From Bacillus infantis NRRL B-14911 (GTDB lineage: Bacteria; Bacillota; Bacilli; Bacillales; Cytobacillaceae): a stretch of 64,000 nucleotides of DNA. Below, in pieces: positions 16,797 to 25,433 of this stretch (its first letter is position 1; each line of letters starts with the position of its first letter). The notes beneath the pieces were generated by a model. The model saw only the letters and a list, made by a program, of their open reading frames with translations, did no database searches and had not been told where the DNA came from. Where the stretch lies: NCBI RefSeq assembly GCF_000473245.1, contig NC_022524.1:1450501-1514500 (forward strand), given 5' to 3'. The position numbers and the translations under genes are program-made.

Positions 16797-17321
16797 ATGG
16801 AGATCTTCGGGTTGCCGATCCAGACTCTATACTTGTACATTTTGTGTTTTTCAGGCGGAATAATAGTTTTATATATTTTGTTCGGAGATGTTTTGGAGGG
16901 AGCCGGTGATATCAGCCCTTTCCTGGACCCCATACTGATTTTTGCTTTTATGACGATTTTTTCGGCAGCCGGCTTCCTGATGGAATATACAACCGGGATG
17001 GACAGCATCTTCATCATAGCCATCTCGGCGGCAATCGCTTTCGTTTTGGATGCCGTTTTATATCTTTTTGTGCTGATCCCTTTATCCCAAGCGGAAGAAT
17101 CACTTGTCTATACAGATGAATCCTTAAGAGGCAGGGTTGGGAAGGTCATTATCCCGATACCTGATGACGGTTTCGGTGAAGTGCTGATTGAAAGTGTCAG
17201 CGGGAGGATTGCCAAGTCAGCCCAGAGTTTTAAAGGAGGGCCGATTGAAGAAGGCCAGGAAGTACTCATTATAGAAGTTAATGAAAATGTCCTTCAGGTT
17301 GTCAGGCTTGAAGGATTATAA
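16797..17321 (+). CDS. yuaF: NfeD-like membrane protein, flotillin partner
   Basis: A 174-residue protein with three hydrophobic segments (about 8-30, 43-65 and 70-95) and a C-terminal OB-fold domain typical of NfeD proteins (SLRGRVGKVIIPIPDDGFGEVLIE; EGQEVLIIEVN). NfeD proteins with this short form are encoded next to flotillins and help stabilise membrane microdomains. The floT gene follows after 15 bp, so they form one operon, as yuaF-yuaG do in B. subtilis. The start is uncertain: ATG 16797 is 13 nt from a GGGAGGGAGG stretch, while a GTG at 16764 has no site. Confidence 0.85.
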   Translation: MEIFGLPIQTLYLYILCFSGGIIVLYILFGDVLEGAGDISPFLDPILIFAFMTIFSAAGFLMEYTTGMDSIFIIAISAAIAFVLDAVLYLFVLIPLSQAEESLVYTDESLRGRVGKVIIPIPDDGFGEVLIESVSGRIAKSAQSFKGGPIEEGQEVLIIEVNENVLQVVRLEGL

Positions 17322-17336
17322 ACAGGAGGGAACAGA

Positions 17337-18884
17337 ATGGCAATGATTTGGGTGGTAGTTGGTGTTGCAGCTTTTCTTTTAATTGCTCTGCTCGGTGTAT
17401 TTGTTACTAAGTATAAGACGGCAGGACCTGACGAGGCTCTGATCGTGACAGGCAGCTATCTTGGAAACAAGCGGGTCCACGTGGATGAGTCCGGCAATAA
17501 AATTAAGATCATCAGGGGAGGAGGGACCTTCGTCCTTCCGGTATTTCAGCAGGCAGAGCCATTGAGCCTGCTTTCAAGCAAGCTTGAGGTATCAACGCCA
17601 GAGGTATACACCGAACAAGGTGTTCCAGTGATGGCCGATGGCACTGCCATCATTAAAATAGGCGGCTCCATCAGCGAGATCGCCACTGCAGCAGAACAGT
17701 TCCTTGGAAAATCAAAGGAAGACAGGGAGAACGAGGCAAAGGAAGTGCTCGAAGGACACCTGCGTTCCATCCTTGGTTCAATGACTGTCGAAGAAATTTA
17801 CAAAAACAGAGATAAATTCTCCCAGGAGGTCCAAAGAGTAGCCTCCCAGGATCTGGCTAAGATGGGCCTTGTGATCGTTTCGTTGACGATCAAAGATGTA
17901 AGGGACAAAAACGGCTATCTGGATTCTTTGGGCAAGCCAAGAATTGCTCAGGTCAAAAGGGATGCGGATATTGCAACAGCCGAAGCCGATAAAGAAACGA
18001 GGATCAAAAAGGCAGAAGCTGATAAAGACGCCAAAAAGGCAGAGCTGGAGAGGGCAACCGAGATAGCTGAGGCCGAAAAGGAAAATAAGATGAAAATGGC
18101 AGATTACCGCAGGGATCAGGATATCGCCAAGGCACGTGCCGACCAGGCTTATGATCTGGAAACAGCCAGGGCCAAACAGGAAGTTACTGAGCATGAAATG
18201 CAGATCAGGATCATTGAAAGGCAGAAACAGATCGAGCTGGAGGAAAAAGAAATCCTGAGGCGTGAAAAGCAATACGATTCCGAGGTTAAAAAGAAGGCAG
18301 ATGCAGACCGTTATGCTGTGGAGCAGGCTGCAGAAGCAGAGAAGCGTAAACAGATTACAGCAGCTGATGCCAATCAGTACCGCATTGAATCGCAAGCAAA
18401 GGCAGAAGCCGAGCGGGTCAGGGTTGACGGCCTTGCCAAGGCGGATGCCTTAAGGGCCCAAGGGGAATCTGAAGCCGAAATTATCCGCCTGAAAGGACTT
18501 GCAGAAGGAGAGGCAAAGCGGAAAATTGCTGAGGCGTTTGAGCAATTCGGAGAGGCTGCAGTTCTCGATATGGTCCTCAAAATGCTTCCTGAATATGCCA
18601 AACAGGTTGCGAGCCCGTTATCCAATATTGATAAAATCACGGTCGTCGATACAGGCGGCGATGGCAAAAGCAGCGGGGCCAACAGGGTTGCTGGCTATGC
18701 AACAAATCTAATGAGCACCATGCAGGAAACGCTGAAAGCTTCTTCAGGCATCGATGTGAAAGAACTGCTCGAAAACCTCTCAGGCAAGCATAATGTACGC
18801 CAGAGCCTGGATGAACTCACATATGAGCTGAAGGAGGCGGCCCAGAAGAAAGAAGGGGAAAAAGGGACCATCAGCACACCATAA
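17337..18884 (+). CDS. floT: Flotillin-like protein FloT
   Basis: A 515-residue flotillin. One N-terminal membrane helix (about residues 4-24) precedes an SPFH/PHB domain (about 28-210, including KLEVSTPEVYTEQGVPV). Next comes a long Ala/Glu/Lys-rich coiled coil (about 210-400) and a C-terminal oligomerisation region. FloT scaffolds functional membrane microdomains that organise kinases, secretion components and transporters. GGAGG lies 8 nt before the ATG. It is co-transcribed with the NfeD partner and ends at a strong terminator. Confidence 0.96.
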   Translation: MAMIWVVVGVAAFLLIALLGVFVTKYKTAGPDEALIVTGSYLGNKRVHVDESGNKIKIIRGGGTFVLPVFQQAEPLSLLSSKLEVSTPEVYTEQGVPVMADGTAIIKIGGSISEIATAAEQFLGKSKEDRENEAKEVLEGHLRSILGSMTVEEIYKNRDKFSQEVQRVASQDLAKMGLVIVSLTIKDVRDKNGYLDSLGKPRIAQVKRDADIATAEADKETRIKKAEADKDAKKAELERATEIAEAEKENKMKMADYRRDQDIAKARADQAYDLETARAKQEVTEHEMQIRIIERQKQIELEEKEILRREKQYDSEVKKKADADRYAVEQAAEAEKRKQITAADANQYRIESQAKAEAERVRVDGLAKADALRAQGESEAEIIRLKGLAEGEAKRKIAEAFEQFGEAAVLDMVLKMLPEYAKQVASPLSNIDKITVVDTGGDGKSSGANRVAGYATNLMSTMQETLKASSGIDVKELLENLSGKHNVRQSLDELTYELKEAAQKKEGEKGTISTP

Positions 18885-18890
18885 GGTTTC

Positions 18891-18920
18891 AGGCGCAGGA
18901 AGAGCGATTCCTGCGCCTTT
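18891..18920 (+). terminator. Terminator of the yuaF-floT operon
   Basis: AGGCGCAGGAA (18891-18901) pairs with TTCCTGCGCCT (18908-18918) around a 6-nt loop, with T-rich sequence after it. Confidence 0.85.
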
Positions 18921-19102
18921 CATTTTAATTTTTTTCAATTGCCGGCTTTGGTGACTAATGCCGCCAGTTTTTTTATTGGCTGTTTCTGCCTCCCTGTTTG
19001 TTTGCCTCTGAGGAAATGACCTAAAAATTGTGCGTTAGTCTATTCGCACAATAGCTCATTGCTGAATAGGATATATTGAATCAACTAAAGGAGGTTTTAC
19101 AA

Positions 19103-19216
19103 ATGTCAGACGGATGCGGATACGGCGGAGGTTTTGCCCTGCTGGTAGTATTGTTCATTTTATTGATTATCATCGGTGCTTCTTGGGGTTATGGCGGAGG
19201 CGGCTACGGCTACTAA
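19103..19216 (+). CDS. YjcZ-family Gly/Tyr-rich micro-protein 1
   Basis: A 37-residue protein: a short Gly/Cys/Tyr-rich head (MSDGCGYGGG), one hydrophobic helix [18 protein letters not shown], and a YGGGGYGY tail. This is the YjcZ-type sporulation micro-protein pattern found in many copies in Bacillaceae. AAAGGAGG is 8 nt upstream. A weak SigK-like element (ACA near 19048 and AATAGGATA at 19065-19073) precedes it, in keeping with spore-related expression. The function is unknown. Confidence 0.85.
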   Translation: MSDGCGYGGGFALLVVLFILLIIIGASWGYGGGGYGY

Positions 19217-19253
19217 ACGGTACTGACAAAGAATAAAAGGAGGAGATCTTCCA

Positions 19254-19388
19254 ATGGCATACGGATACGGATACGGCGGCTATGGCGGCTGCGGCTACGG
19301 AGGCGGCGGCTACGGCGGCGGGTTTGCGCTGATTGTTGTACTATTCATCCTTCTGATCATCGTTGGTGCAGCCTGCTTTAAATGGTAA
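19254..19388 (+). CDS. YjcZ-family Gly/Tyr-rich micro-protein 2
   Basis: A 44-residue paralogue of the gene 37 bp upstream. Its N-terminal Gly/Tyr tract is longer ([19 protein letters not shown]), followed by the hydrophobic helix [19 protein letters not shown]. An AAGGAGGAGA site lies before the ATG. The hydrophobic segments of the two copies are nearly identical, indicating tandem duplication with divergence of the Gly/Tyr head. A terminator follows. Confidence 0.85.
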   Translation: MAYGYGYGGYGGCGYGGGGYGGGFALIVVLFILLIIVGAACFKW

Positions 19389-19398
19389 TAAAGTGAAA

Positions 19399-19430
19399 GG
19401 GGGGGACAGGGCATCCTGTCTCTCCTTTTG
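19399..19430 (+). terminator. Terminator after the YjcZ pair
   Basis: GGGGGGACAGG pairs with CCTGTCTCTCC (two G-T pairs) around GCAT, followed by TTTTG. Confidence 0.75.
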
Positions 19431-19527
19431 TATACCGGGTTCTGTACAAGTCCCCTCCACATACATTTAAGTGTTTTATCCCCCTGCCTAAAGGGAATGT
19501 AAACAAAAACAGTAAATGGAGGAGAGA

Positions 19528-19728
19528 ATGATGGAGCATCAGACTGAGGACAGGGCATACACGCTCGATGAGATTCACGGCCTTCTGGAAAGCGGGCTTC
19601 AGCGGGAGCTTAACCCAAAGGAAAACGGCATTGTATCAAAGTGGATTGCTTCTTTTGATAAAGAGGATAGGATCGTTGTACTGAATATGTTCAAAGAGCT
19701 GCTGAATAAGCATAAACGGATAGATTGA
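19528..19728 (+). CDS. Small hypothetical protein
   Basis: A 66-residue soluble protein, mostly helical (LDEIHGLLESGLQRELNPKE; VVLNMFKELLNKHKR), with no signal peptide or known domain. GGAGGA precedes two adjacent ATG codons (19528 and 19531); either could be used. It is flanked by terminators on both sides, so it is an independent unit. Confidence 0.6.
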   Translation: MMEHQTEDRAYTLDEIHGLLESGLQRELNPKENGIVSKWIASFDKEDRIVVLNMFKELLNKHKRID

Positions 19729-19735
19729 GCGGGGA

Positions 19736-19759
19736 GCCTTCATTTGAGAAGGCTTTTTT
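19736..19759 (+). terminator. Terminator after the 66-codon gene
   Basis: GCCTTC (19736-19741) and GAAGGC (19748-19753) with a 6-nt loop, followed by TTTTTT. Confidence 0.85.
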
Positions 19760-19844
19760 CTATGTACAGAGAAGAAATCCTTCCGGGCCAGAAATGGAGG
19801 GAACTTGGCGGAAATGCCACATGCAAATGATTTAATGACAAATC

Positions 19845-19873
19845 TTGATTGGCTGTTAAAGAACCTCTATAAT
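19845..19873 (+). promoter_or_regulatory. SigA-type promoter of the CheB-CheR-kinase gene
   Basis: TTGATT (19845-19850), 17-nt spacer, TATAAT (19868-19873). The following untranslated leader is about 185 nt (to 20065) and contains no supported gene; a short GGCC/GGCC hairpin near 20010-20030 is the only structure noticed. Confidence 0.7.
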
Positions 19874-20065
19874 CGGAGTATAAACGAATTTCCTATAAGT
19901 GGAATCAATGCCCGTATTCCCCTATCTGTTTCAGAGGCTTTGACGGACTCTGCTATTATCAATTTTTTCCCTTGAAGTCCTGTCATCGTTATTGAATATC
20001 CAGCGTTCGGCCACAGTGGAGGCCGGCTCATTTCGGCATTAATCAGGAGGAATCAATAAAAATAT

Positions 20066-23000
20066 ATGTCTATGAAACAATCAATTAACACTGCCGGAAA
20101 AAAATCTTTGGGAAAAGAATTTTATATTGTAGGAATTGGCGCGTCTGCCGGGGGACTGGATGCCATTGAACAGTTCTTTTCGAAAGTACCTGCCGATTCC
20201 GGTATGGCGTATATAGTTGTTCAGCATTTATCCTCCAAATATAAAAGCTTTATGCCGGAACTTTTGGCAAAGAAGACCAAAATGAAAATATTGCGGATCA
20301 AGGAAGGGATGCAGATCCAGCCTGACACCATCTATCTGAATCCCCCGGATTCCTATACGTCCATTGAAGACGGTACATTCAAGGTGAGCGGATACGAAAA
20401 AGACAAACAGCTGCATTTTCCGATAGATGCCTTTCTGATATCCCTCGCTGCGAGCAAAAAGGACAAGGCGGTTTCCATAATCTTTTCAGGAAAAGGAAAT
20501 GATGGAACGGCTGGAGTTAAAGCGATTAAAGATAATGGCGGAACGGTTATAGTCCAGGATGGACAGTCAGCTAAATTCAATGATATGCCGGAAAGTGCAA
20601 TTCTTTCAGGCTATGCAGATTATATTGAGGCCCCTTCCAACATGCCCTCTATTCTTAGTTCCTTCAATGAAAGTGTCCTGCCCCGCTACAGCCAGGAAAC
20701 CTTAGAAGAAATTTTTGGCCTGATAAAAAAGAAAACTGGATTGGACTTCGCATGCTATAAGAAAAACAGCATTATAAGAAGAATTGAACGGCGGATCCTG
20801 CAGCTTGAATCCAAGCATCAAAGCGTTGAACAATATCTGGATTATCTGCAGGCAAACAGCGGAGAGGTTGAACATCTTCAAAAAGACCTGCTGATCGGCG
20901 TTACCCACTTTTTCAGGGATGAGGAAGCTTTCAAGATCATTGAGGATGTGATCGTGCCGGAAGCCGTCCACCGGAAGGCGGCTGCAAAGGAAGAGCTCAG
21001 AATCTGGATTGCCGGCTGTTCCACAGGTCAGGAAGCATACTCCTACGCAATTTTGTTCGACCGCTATGTGCAGAGGATGGGCTTAGACCTTAACATTAGG
21101 GTCTTTGCAACAGATATAAATAAAGATGCAATAGAGTTTGCCAGACGGGGGATTTATCCCGGCCATCAGACAGAAGGCATACCAAAGGAACTGCTGAAGA
21201 ATTATTTTGTGAAAAAAGGAGACAGCTGGGAAATCATCAAGCGCATCCGCAGCCATGTCGTCTTTGCTCCACATAATTTGATAAAAGACTCTCCTTTTGT
21301 CAACATGGATTTAATCAGCTGCAGGAACGTCATGATTTACTTTCAGCCGGACCTGCAGCGAAAACTGCTGTCGCTCTTTAATTTTGCTTTAACAGAAAAG
21401 GGCACACTCGTTCTCGGACACAGCGAAACAACCGGGAAAATGTCCCATTTCTTCCGTCCTGTCAACAGCAAATGGAATATCTATAAAAATGCGATTTCTG
21501 AGAACTGGGTGGTGCAGTCAGAAGGGAGAGTTTCAAAAATGCCGGTTTCGGCAGATCAAGCTGAAAATAGGAGCATTGCGGCAGATTCACTCTCTGCACG
21601 CAGGAGGGCGGCTATCCATCAAACCCTTATGGATAATTATGTGCTTCCGTGCATCGTCCTGAATGAAGTCAATGAGGTAATATTCACGTCCCGCCGGGCG
21701 AATAAGTATCTGAATTTCCTGAATGAATCCGCGAGCAAAAGCATTTACAAAATGGTCCCTGTCCACCTGTCTGTCATGATTGGGACTGCCCTGAAGAAGT
21801 TAGATGGTGAGCGGAGTGAGGTACGATATAAAAACGTCCATTTTGACGTAGATGGCGAGAACCGGTATTTTGATCTGATCGTAAAGAAATTTGCAGCCAA
21901 CGAATCGCTGGTCATCATCCTTTTTGATGAAGACCAGAATACGAAGGAAAAGAAAACGATGCCACTTTACTTCGATCCGCACAGCACGGTGGCCGAGAGG
22001 ATAGCAGACCTGGAGCAGGAGCTGTACTATACTCAGCAGACACTCCAGACAACCATTGAGGAGCTTGAGACATCCAATGAAGAACTACAGTCTGCAAATG
22101 AAGAGCTTATTGCAGCCAATGAAGAAATGCAGAGCGCCAATGAAGAGATGCATTCGATCAATGAAGAGCTTGTGAATGTAAACAATGAGTATGAACAAAA
22201 GATCAAAGAAGTGACCGCCCTTGCCGATGATATGGATAATCTGCTCATCAGCACAAATATAGCAGCGGTATTTCTGGATGCTGAACTGAATATCCGCCTT
22301 TTTACACCGGAAGCCAAAAAGGTCATCAATGTCATTGATATGGATGTCGGCAGGCCGTTTTTCCACATCTCGCATAATTTTGAACAGGCATCACTTGTGG
22401 AGGATGCTGAAAAAGTCGTCAAATCATTTAGTAAAATTGAGAAAGAGCTCATGTCCAAGGATCATAAATGGTATCTGATGCAGGCATTTCCGTATCGTAC
22501 AAGTGAGAATGTGATGGACGGGGTTGTCTTTACCTTCAATGATATTACCGAAATAAAACGATTCAACCAGAAGCTCAAACTGACCTCCAATGCCCTTGAT
22601 CAGAGTCCATCCAGGATCTTGATCATTGATAAATCTGGCAATATTGAATACCATAATAGAGAATTTGCCGAGCATGAGGGAAAGCCTGACAGCTTTGTGG
22701 GAAGGAATATTAAAGACCTTTACAGAGATCAAATGGATACAGCTGATTTTGAAGAAATTGAAAATGCCATCATTGCGAAGGAAGTGTGGAAAGGCAGCAT
22801 GTCCTATCCGCTTGATGGCGGAATCGCCAGGTGGGAGAACGTCTGCTTTTTGCCAATCGAGGACCAGTCCGGAGATGTCAGCAGCTATCTTGGCATCATA
22901 GAAGATATTACAGTCCATAAGGCATCCGAGGCTATGCTGCAGAAATCAGAAATGCTGTCTGCAGTAGGGCAGCTTGCTGCAGGAATTGTCCATGAGATCC

Positions 23001-23599
23001 GCAATCCGCTGACTTCCCTGAAAGGATTTCTGCAGCTGATGATGCAGACTGGCAGCTATAACAAGGAATACACTGAAGTCATGATGTCTGAATTCGGCAG
23101 GCTGGAAGCCATCATTGACGAGTTCCTTGTCCTTGCAAAGCCTAAAGCAGCTGTTTATGACCTGGTCAATGTTTCCAAAGTCATCCAGGATGTTTGTGTC
23201 CTTCTTGATACACAGGCCATTATGCAGAATATAAGCATCACAGCAGTCCATCAGGATGCACTGCCAAAGATCAGGGGAAATGAAAAAGAGCTGAAGCAAG
23301 TTTTCATCAATATGGTGAAAAACGCGATTGAAGCAATGGAAAACGGAGGGACAATCCTGATTGAGACGGGGATGGAAGGAAAAAATCTGCTCGTCAAAAT
23401 ATCCGATCAGGGAAAAGGGATACCCGAGAAGCAGCTTAATAAAATGGGAGAGCCGTTTTACACTACAAAAGAAAAAGGGACAGGCCTGGGAGTCATGGTC
23501 AGCTTCAGGATCATTGAGAACCACAAAGGCACTCTCAATTATGCAAGTATTGAAGGGAAAGGGACGACAGCAGAAATCCGTATTCCCTGCATTCAATAA
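20066..23599 (+). CDS. CheB-CheR-PAS-histidine kinase fusion
   Basis: A 1177-residue multidomain sensor. (1) CheB methylesterase domain (about 15-195) with its triad motifs GASAGG, VVQHLSS and NDGTAG. (2) CheR methyltransferase (about 210-475) with the SAM site IAGCSTGQEAYSY and SCRNVMIYF. (3) A coiled coil of NEEL/NEEM repeats (about 650-715). (4) Two PAS-type regions (about 720-840 and 845-960). (5) A HisKA domain with HEIRNP, His at about 976. (6) A HATPase domain with KNAIEAME and GTGLGVMVS. No receiver domain is present, so a separate response regulator is expected; none is in the window. Cytoplasmic. The AGGAGG site is 13 nt from ATG 20066, a long spacing. Confidence 0.93.
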   Translation: MSMKQSINTAGKKSLGKEFYIVGIGASAGGLDAIEQFFSKVPADSGMAYIVVQHLSSKYKSFMPELLAKKTKMKILRIKEGMQIQPDTIYLNPPDSYTSIEDGTFKVSGYEKDKQLHFPIDAFLISLAASKKDKAVSIIFSGKGNDGTAGVKAIKDNGGTVIVQDGQSAKFNDMPESAILSGYADYIEAPSNMPSILSSFNESVLPRYSQETLEEIFGLIKKKTGLDFACYKKNSIIRRIERRILQLESKHQSVEQYLDYLQANSGEVEHLQKDLLIGVTHFFRDEEAFKIIEDVIVPEAVHRKAAAKEELRIWIAGCSTGQEAYSYAILFDRYVQRMGLDLNIRVFATDINKDAIEFARRGIYPGHQTEGIPKELLKNYFVKKGDSWEIIKRIRSHVVFAPHNLIKDSPFVNMDLISCRNVMIYFQPDLQRKLLSLFNFALTEKGTLVLGHSETTGKMSHFFRPVNSKWNIYKNAISENWVVQSEGRVSKMPVSADQAENRSIAADSLSARRRAAIHQTLMDNYVLPCIVLNEVNEVIFTSRRANKYLNFLNESASKSIYKMVPVHLSVMIGTALKKLDGERSEVRYKNVHFDVDGENRYFDLIVKKFAANESLVIILFDEDQNTKEKKTMPLYFDPHSTVAERIADLEQELYYTQQTLQTTIEELETSNEELQSANEELIAANEEMQSANEEMHSINEELVNVNNEYEQKIKEVTALADDMDNLLISTNIAAVFLDAELNIRLFTPEAKKVINVIDMDVGRPFFHISHNFEQASLVEDAEKVVKSFSKIEKELMSKDHKWYLMQAFPYRTSENVMDGVVFTFNDITEIKRFNQKLKLTSNALDQSPSRILIIDKSGNIEYHNREFAEHEGKPDSFVGRNIKDLYRDQMDTADFEEIENAIIAKEVWKGSMSYPLDGGIARWENVCFLPIEDQSGDVSSYLGIIEDITVHKASEAMLQKSEMLSAVGQLAAGIVHEIRNPLTSLKGFLQLMMQTGSYNKEYTEVMMSEFGRLEAIIDEFLVLAKPKAAVYDLVNVSKVIQDVCVLLDTQAIMQNISITAVHQDALPKIRGNEKELKQVFINMVKNAIEAMENGGTILIETGMEGKNLLVKISDQGKGIPEKQLNKMGEPFYTTKEKGTGLGVMVSFRIIENHKGTLNYASIEGKGTTAEIRIPCIQ

Positions 23600-23609
23600 A
23601 GGCAGGCTC

Positions 23610-24215
23610 TCAGTCTATTAAAGAGTCTGCCGCTGACATCATATTCAATAGATTTTTCTGGATCCGCTCCAAATACTCCGCTTTTCCATGTTCAATGGCA
23701 AGGGGCTGAAGAATGTTTATCAGATCGATTGATTCAGAAGCTGAATGGCTTATGCTTTTCAGCTTCTTTTTATGTTCGATTGCCATTAGTTTTTCATGCG
23801 CATTGCTGCTTACTTCAAAAAGGAGGGGATTATGCAGGCCTCGCGGCTTCAATTCTGCCGGCTGCAGGGATGAAAGCCTGTTTCGGAGCATGGCCAGATG
23901 ATGCTGAACCTCCAAAAGATTTGAAGAAATGGGGGCACAGCATACATAGATAAGCTTCTTTTCAGGGATGCGTGAATAATAGATATTAAAAAGTTCAACT
24001 GCATTTCCAGAGGTGCGCAGATTAATTTCAATCATTTCTCCGCTTTTTTTCTCAGGCATGCTGAATACTTTTTCAAGGCTGTCCTGGTCAGCAAGCTGGA
24101 TAAAGCTGATGCAATAGGGAAATCTGTCCTCGGCTGCTTCAGAAGCGAACACAATTTTCAAGTCAATATCCAATATGAAAAAAGGGATAGGCAGCAAGTT
24201 TAAATCCGTTTTCAT
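23610..24215 (-). CDS. PAS-like sensory protein of unknown function
   Basis: A 201-residue soluble protein. Residues 1-95 look like a PAS fold (LLPIPFFILDIDLKIVFASE, then IEINLRTSGNAVELFNIYYS and KLIYVCCAP). The C-terminal half is helical and contains no HTH, kinase or cyclase motif. GGAGG precedes the ATG by 8 nt. It lies 60 bp downstream of the cobalamin-binding gene on the same strand, with an inverted repeat in the gap, and converges on the CheB-CheR-kinase gene (11 bp between stops). It may be the output or adaptor partner of the B12 protein; that is inference from gene order. Confidence 0.7.
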   Translation of the reverse strand: MKTDLNLLPIPFFILDIDLKIVFASEAAEDRFPYCISFIQLADQDSLEKVFSMPEKKSGEMIEINLRTSGNAVELFNIYYSRIPEKKLIYVCCAPISSNLLEVQHHLAMLRNRLSSLQPAELKPRGLHNPLLFEVSSNAHEKLMAIEHKKKLKSISHSASESIDLINILQPLAIEHGKAEYLERIQKNLLNMMSAADSLID

Positions 24216-24243
24216 GTATAATGCCTCCTTTTTGGTAAAATGA

Positions 24244-24266
24244 CAGCCTGCAGGACCTGCAGGCTG
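24244..24266 (-). other. Inverted repeat between the B12 and PAS genes
   Basis: CAGCCTGCAG (24244-24253) and CTGCAGGCTG (24257-24266) form a 10-bp stem with a 3-nt loop. On the minus strand only TCATTTTACC follows, so it is a weak terminator at best; partial attenuation between the two genes is possible. Confidence 0.5.
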
Positions 24267-24275
24267 ATAACTGTA

Positions 24276-24923
24276 TTATATAGCAATCTCTTTAGATTGG
24301 CTTAAAATCCAGGGCTCAAGATCTTCCAATTTCTTAATTAGAACGGTTTCTTTGCTGCAGAAGGGTGTAAAATCATAGCGGTTGATCAGTCTGCTGCCTA
24401 CCAGAATCTTTGGACGGAACGACAGCTGTTCAAGCTCTTCTATATATTTCTTCAATAAAGGAAGATGGTGGGTCAGTGACAATGAGATGCCGATAACATC
24501 CGGCTTCCATTTTTCCGCACTGTTCAAGGCATATTCCAATGGCAGGCTGGCACCTAGATTTTTTACCTCCCAGCCATTTTCTTTGAATATGGAAGCTGTC
24601 ATCTTTAGTCCGAGATAATGCTGTTCGCCCTCCGGACAAAAGAGGAGGGCTTTTCTTCCCTGTGCTGCTTTCTGGCCTTTTTCAAAAGAGTACTTGGTTA
24701 GAATGTAATCACATATTCCAGTCGCAAGATGTTCATCCGCCACAGTAATGAGGTCCTTTTGCCATAGCTCTCCAATATAATGCATACTCTCGCTCAGCAA
24801 ACTTTCAAATATATAGCAGGATTGATAGTCTTTATAATCATATTCCTGGATAATGGCCCAGCTTCCGTAAATATCGCCTTTCAACAGGTAACTGGCAAGC
24901 TCCTTGGCTGCTGCTGAATACAA
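24276..24923 (-). CDS. Stand-alone cobalamin-binding protein with CarH-type motif
   Basis: A 215-residue protein from the preferred TTG at 24923 (CAGGAG 9 nt upstream; a TTG at 24971 would add 16 residues). A four-helix cap (about 1-85) holds W-x9-E-H (Trp54, Glu64, His65), the signature of AdoCbl photoreceptors of the CarH/LitR family. A Rossmann B12-binding domain follows with E-x-H-x-x-G (PEGEQHYLG, His102), the base-off lower-ligand motif. The Trp-to-His spacing (48) resembles CarH. The MerR DNA-binding domain of CarH/LitR is absent. The position after Trp, His132 in Thermus CarH, is Gln. It heads a minus-strand pair with the PAS-like gene. Light or B12 sensing is inferred, not shown. Confidence 0.85.
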   Translation of the reverse strand: MYSAAAKELASYLLKGDIYGSWAIIQEYDYKDYQSCYIFESLLSESMHYIGELWQKDLITVADEHLATGICDYILTKYSFEKGQKAAQGRKALLFCPEGEQHYLGLKMTASIFKENGWEVKNLGASLPLEYALNSAEKWKPDVIGISLSLTHHLPLLKKYIEELEQLSFRPKILVGSRLINRYDFTPFCSKETVLIKKLEDLEPWILSQSKEIAI

Positions 24924-24972
24924 TGATATCAACTCCTGATAAAATAATTGTGACCGATGTCCCAAAAACAAT

Positions 24973-25000
24973 CTCTTATTAATAGTATACTATATAAGAG
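24973..25000. promoter_or_regulatory. Operator-like palindrome between divergent B12 and helical-protein genes
   Basis: CTCTTAT (24973-24979) and ATAAGAG (24994-25000) flank a perfect 12-bp palindrome ATAGTATACTAT (24982-24993). It sits between the divergent start regions and includes TATACT, a possible -10. It may be an operator and promoter overlap. Confidence 0.55.
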
Positions 25001-25044
25001 AATAGAAATCGCGTTCATGGCAAAATTATAGAGGAGGGCCCAAG

Positions 25045-25413
25045 ATGGAAAAACATGATAAAGATAGAATCGTCAAAAAGCTTTTTGAGCGCTTCTATGA
25101 AGAGTTTCCATCCCTTGAGAAGTTCGGGGAATCAGGAAAGAGGAGGACAGAAGAAGATATAAATTATCACTTTCAATATTTGGAAACTGCCTATAAGCTG
25201 GAAAGCATCCAAATTTTCACTGATTACAGCAAGTGGCTCCAGGATATACTCACTTCCAGGGGACTCGATTCTTTTTATCTGGTACTGAATTTTAAATGGC
25301 TGATTGAAGAGATGAATGAGACAGATGCTAAGGAGAAAAACTTTTACATTCAAGCTCTTGAAGAAGGCATAAAGGTCCTTGAAGCTTTGGAAGCAGGGGG
25401 AAGCCAGGCCTAG
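25045..25413 (+). CDS. Small helical protein divergent from the B12 gene
   Basis: A 122-residue, charged, all-helical protein with no signal peptide. The central segment (IFTDYSKWLQDILTSRGLDSF, then VLNFKWLIEEMNE) vaguely recalls one half of the helical cap found on B12-binding domains, but no Rossmann part follows and the similarity is not firm. GAGGAGG precedes the ATG. It is divergent from the cobalamin-binding gene with a palindrome between them, so shared control is likely. I do not recognise the family. Confidence 0.65.
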   Translation: MEKHDKDRIVKKLFERFYEEFPSLEKFGESGKRRTEEDINYHFQYLETAYKLESIQIFTDYSKWLQDILTSRGLDSFYLVLNFKWLIEEMNETDAKEKNFYIQALEEGIKVLEALEAGGSQA

Positions 25414-25433
25414 AGGCAAAATGAACAACAAGA

